From: a virus
Reading direction: 5' to 3' (one strand)
IMG/VR virus record: IMGVR_UViG_3300045996_001329
Coordinates: 1-26,246 of that record
DNA length: 26,246 nucleotides
Below are positions 25,346 through 26,246 of this stretch, piece by piece. Position numbers and translations under genes: made by a program. The notes beneath the pieces were generated by a model. That model did no database searches. It was not told the origin of the DNA and was given only the letters and a program-made list of their open reading frames with translations. Every line of letters begins with the position of its first letter. Position 1 is the stretch's first letter.

Positions 25346-25654
25346 TTACTCGGGTTCACCGAGCACGATCCGGGCGAAGCGCAGGGCCGGCGCGTGACGG
25401 CGCACTGCCTGGTCGAACATGAACCCTTCCCCTCCCGGCTCCCAGGCCGCGATGTCGTCACGGGCAGCACGGAGCAACTCCACGAGAGGAGAGGCCACGG
25501 GCGGGCCAACGAGCTTCGCCCAGGCGGCACCGGCCTGACTCATGTCCGCGCCACGCACCTCACGCAGCCAGTACTCCGGCGGGCCGAAGTCGGCCGCGCG
25601 GCGTTCCAGTTCGGCCGCTGCTCTCTCCAGGAGAGCAGAAGGGGACTCGGTCAT
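25346..25654 (-). CDS. Hypothetical helical protein, 102 residues
   Basis: The protein begins MTESPSALLERAAAELERRA and continues ADFGPPEYWLREVRGADMSQ, then PLVELLRAARDDIAAWEPGG and HAPALRFARIVLGEPE. Small proteins opening with 'LLxxAAxxLxxLA' and closing with 'LAxAIL' are numerous in actinomycetes and their phages; this one has the same outline. It lacks cysteines and is mostly helical. The ATG at 25654 overlaps the previous stop (ATGA). Its function is unknown, and its stop is followed by the gap with the candidate promoter. Confidence 0.7.
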   Translation of the reverse strand: MTESPSALLERAAAELERRAADFGPPEYWLREVRGADMSQAGAAWAKLVGPPVASPLVELLRAARDDIAAWEPGGEGFMFDQAVRRHAPALRFARIVLGEPE

Positions 25655-26037
25655 GCCTCGCATCTGTCGCACCCGCCTTCCGGGTTGATCTCTCCACGCT
25701 CGTCTAGGTGGTCACACTGGCCGCCCCGAGGGTCATCGGGGATGGAGCGGGCCTGCGGCGCTCCCGGGTCGGCCAGCGGGTGACCGTGCTTGGCGTTCCA
25801 CTCGGAGAGGAGGGCGGCCCCGTCGTCGGTGAGGAACGCCCGCTGGTTGACGTTGAGTCGGTCCAGCACCGTGCAGACGAACGGTCGGATTGCCTCCGCC
25901 ACGCGCACCTCGGCTCCCCGCACGAACGAGTCGCCACGCAGCAGGTTCCAGTGGAGCCCGATGTAGACCTTCATCCGCCCGGTGGCCACCTCTGCGAGCA
26001 GGCGGTGACGTGACGGCGTGTGCTTCAGGGCTGCCAC
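25651..26037 (-). CDS. Probable winged-helix-like protein, 128 residues
   Basis: The N-terminal two thirds read like a small winged helix: HTPSRHRLLAEVATGRMKVY, a beta-like part LHWNLLRGDSFVRGAEVRV, then AEAIRPFVCTVLDRLNVNQR and RAFLTDDGAALLSEWNAKHG, the last part matching the usual 'LTDxGxxxL' end of such domains. The C-terminus (QCDHLDERGEINPEGGCDRC) has CxH plus CxxC, which may bind zinc. A DNA-binding role is inferred, not certain. The GTG at 26037 overlaps the upstream stop by one base (TAGTG) with AGGAG eight bases upstream. Relatives occur in actinophage small-gene rows. Confidence 0.68.
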   Translation of the reverse strand: MAALKHTPSRHRLLAEVATGRMKVYIGLHWNLLRGDSFVRGAEVRVAEAIRPFVCTVLDRLNVNQRAFLTDDGAALLSEWNAKHGHPLADPGAPQARSIPDDPRGGQCDHLDERGEINPEGGCDRCEA

Positions 26038-26246
26038 TACTCGCACTCCTTGTCTTCGGTCACCGGCTCGGGGTCGATGACGGTGCACAGCGAGTACACA
26101 CTGAAGTAGGTCTCGTGGCCGGGGCTCCAGAAGTGGAACGTCCCGGGGTCCACCACCACGCAGTCCCACACCCCGATCCTGGCCTCGTACTTCGTCACGG
26201 TCGCGGTGAACCACCTCGCGCCGCTCTCCCACCGCACGGTCTTGCC
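26037..26246 (-). CDS. Hypothetical protein, N-terminus probably beyond the window
   Basis: The frame is open to the right edge. The visible part reads GKTVRWESGARWFTATVTKY and continues EARIGVWDCVVVDPGTFHFW, then SPGHETYFSVYSLCTVIDPE to a TAG at 26037. A GTG at 26237 would permit a start inside the window, but no room is left to see a ribosome binding site, and the residues before it read smoothly into the frame. It looks like a small mixed beta protein. No family is recognised. Its stop overlaps the start of the next gene by one base. Confidence 0.55.
   Translation of the reverse strand, partial: GKTVRWESGARWFTATVTKYEARIGVWDCVVVDPGTFHFWSPGHETYFSVYSLCTVIDPEPVTEDKECE

Noticed and set aside
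1-26246. CRISPR array, integrase, repressor or lysis cassette
   Set aside because: Looked for on both strands; no regular repeats with spacers and no recombinase, endolysin or classical repressor sequence were found.

Overview
This window is a stretch of a tailed-phage genome (siphovirus type) or of a prophage. Its host is a high-GC actinobacterium: codons are strongly GC-biased, GTG and TTG starts are common, and several small genes belong to families otherwise known from actinomycetes and their phages (a DUF6221-like protein, a 'SLDGRE' C-terminal family, HNH nucleases of actinophage type). No integrase, lysin, holin next to a lysin, replication gene or obvious host gene is visible, so lytic phage and prophage cannot be told apart from this window alone.

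Almost everything is on the minus strand and is read from right to left. The right part (about 26246-21801) is a tightly packed set of small genes of mostly unknown function, joined by ATGA, GTGA and TAGTG overlaps. It ends with a zinc-finger/HTH protein and a GIY-YIG-type nuclease, followed by an intrinsic terminator. Next come a tRNA-Trp(CCA) gene, an HNH homing-type endonuclease with structured flanks, a short basic protein, a fibre-like virion protein in an unusual place, a 55-codon gene, a second small HNH protein and a row of eight small genes (down to 17394).

From 17245 leftwards lies a classical late operon: terminase small and large subunits, SPP1-type portal, MuF-like minor head protein, scaffold, gpD-like decoration protein, gpE-like major capsid protein, a small unknown head-region protein, connector, a small overprinted protein, head closure protein, a beta-rich small protein, HK97 gp10-like protein, tail terminator, tail tube, the two tail assembly chaperones joined by a -1 frameshift, tape measure protein, distal tail protein, a Gp37-like tail protein and the start of a tip or fibre protein that runs off the left edge. 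This order alone supports most of the function calls.

The one clear plus-strand gene is a 74-residue two-helix membrane protein (6486-6710) inserted between the tail chaperones and the tape measure gene. It has its own ribosome binding site, and a hairpin separates it from the convergent chaperone gene. This is moron-like architecture. Other unexplained structure includes a possible bistable RNA leader in front of the tail tube gene, a 161-base region coding in two frames, a row of hairpins downstream of the HNH gene, a plus-oriented terminator with no plus-strand gene in front of it, and an 18-codon microgene whose end echoes that of a neighbouring protein. No gene-free stretch exceeds 300 bases; the longest gaps (about 115-160 bases) are described individually.
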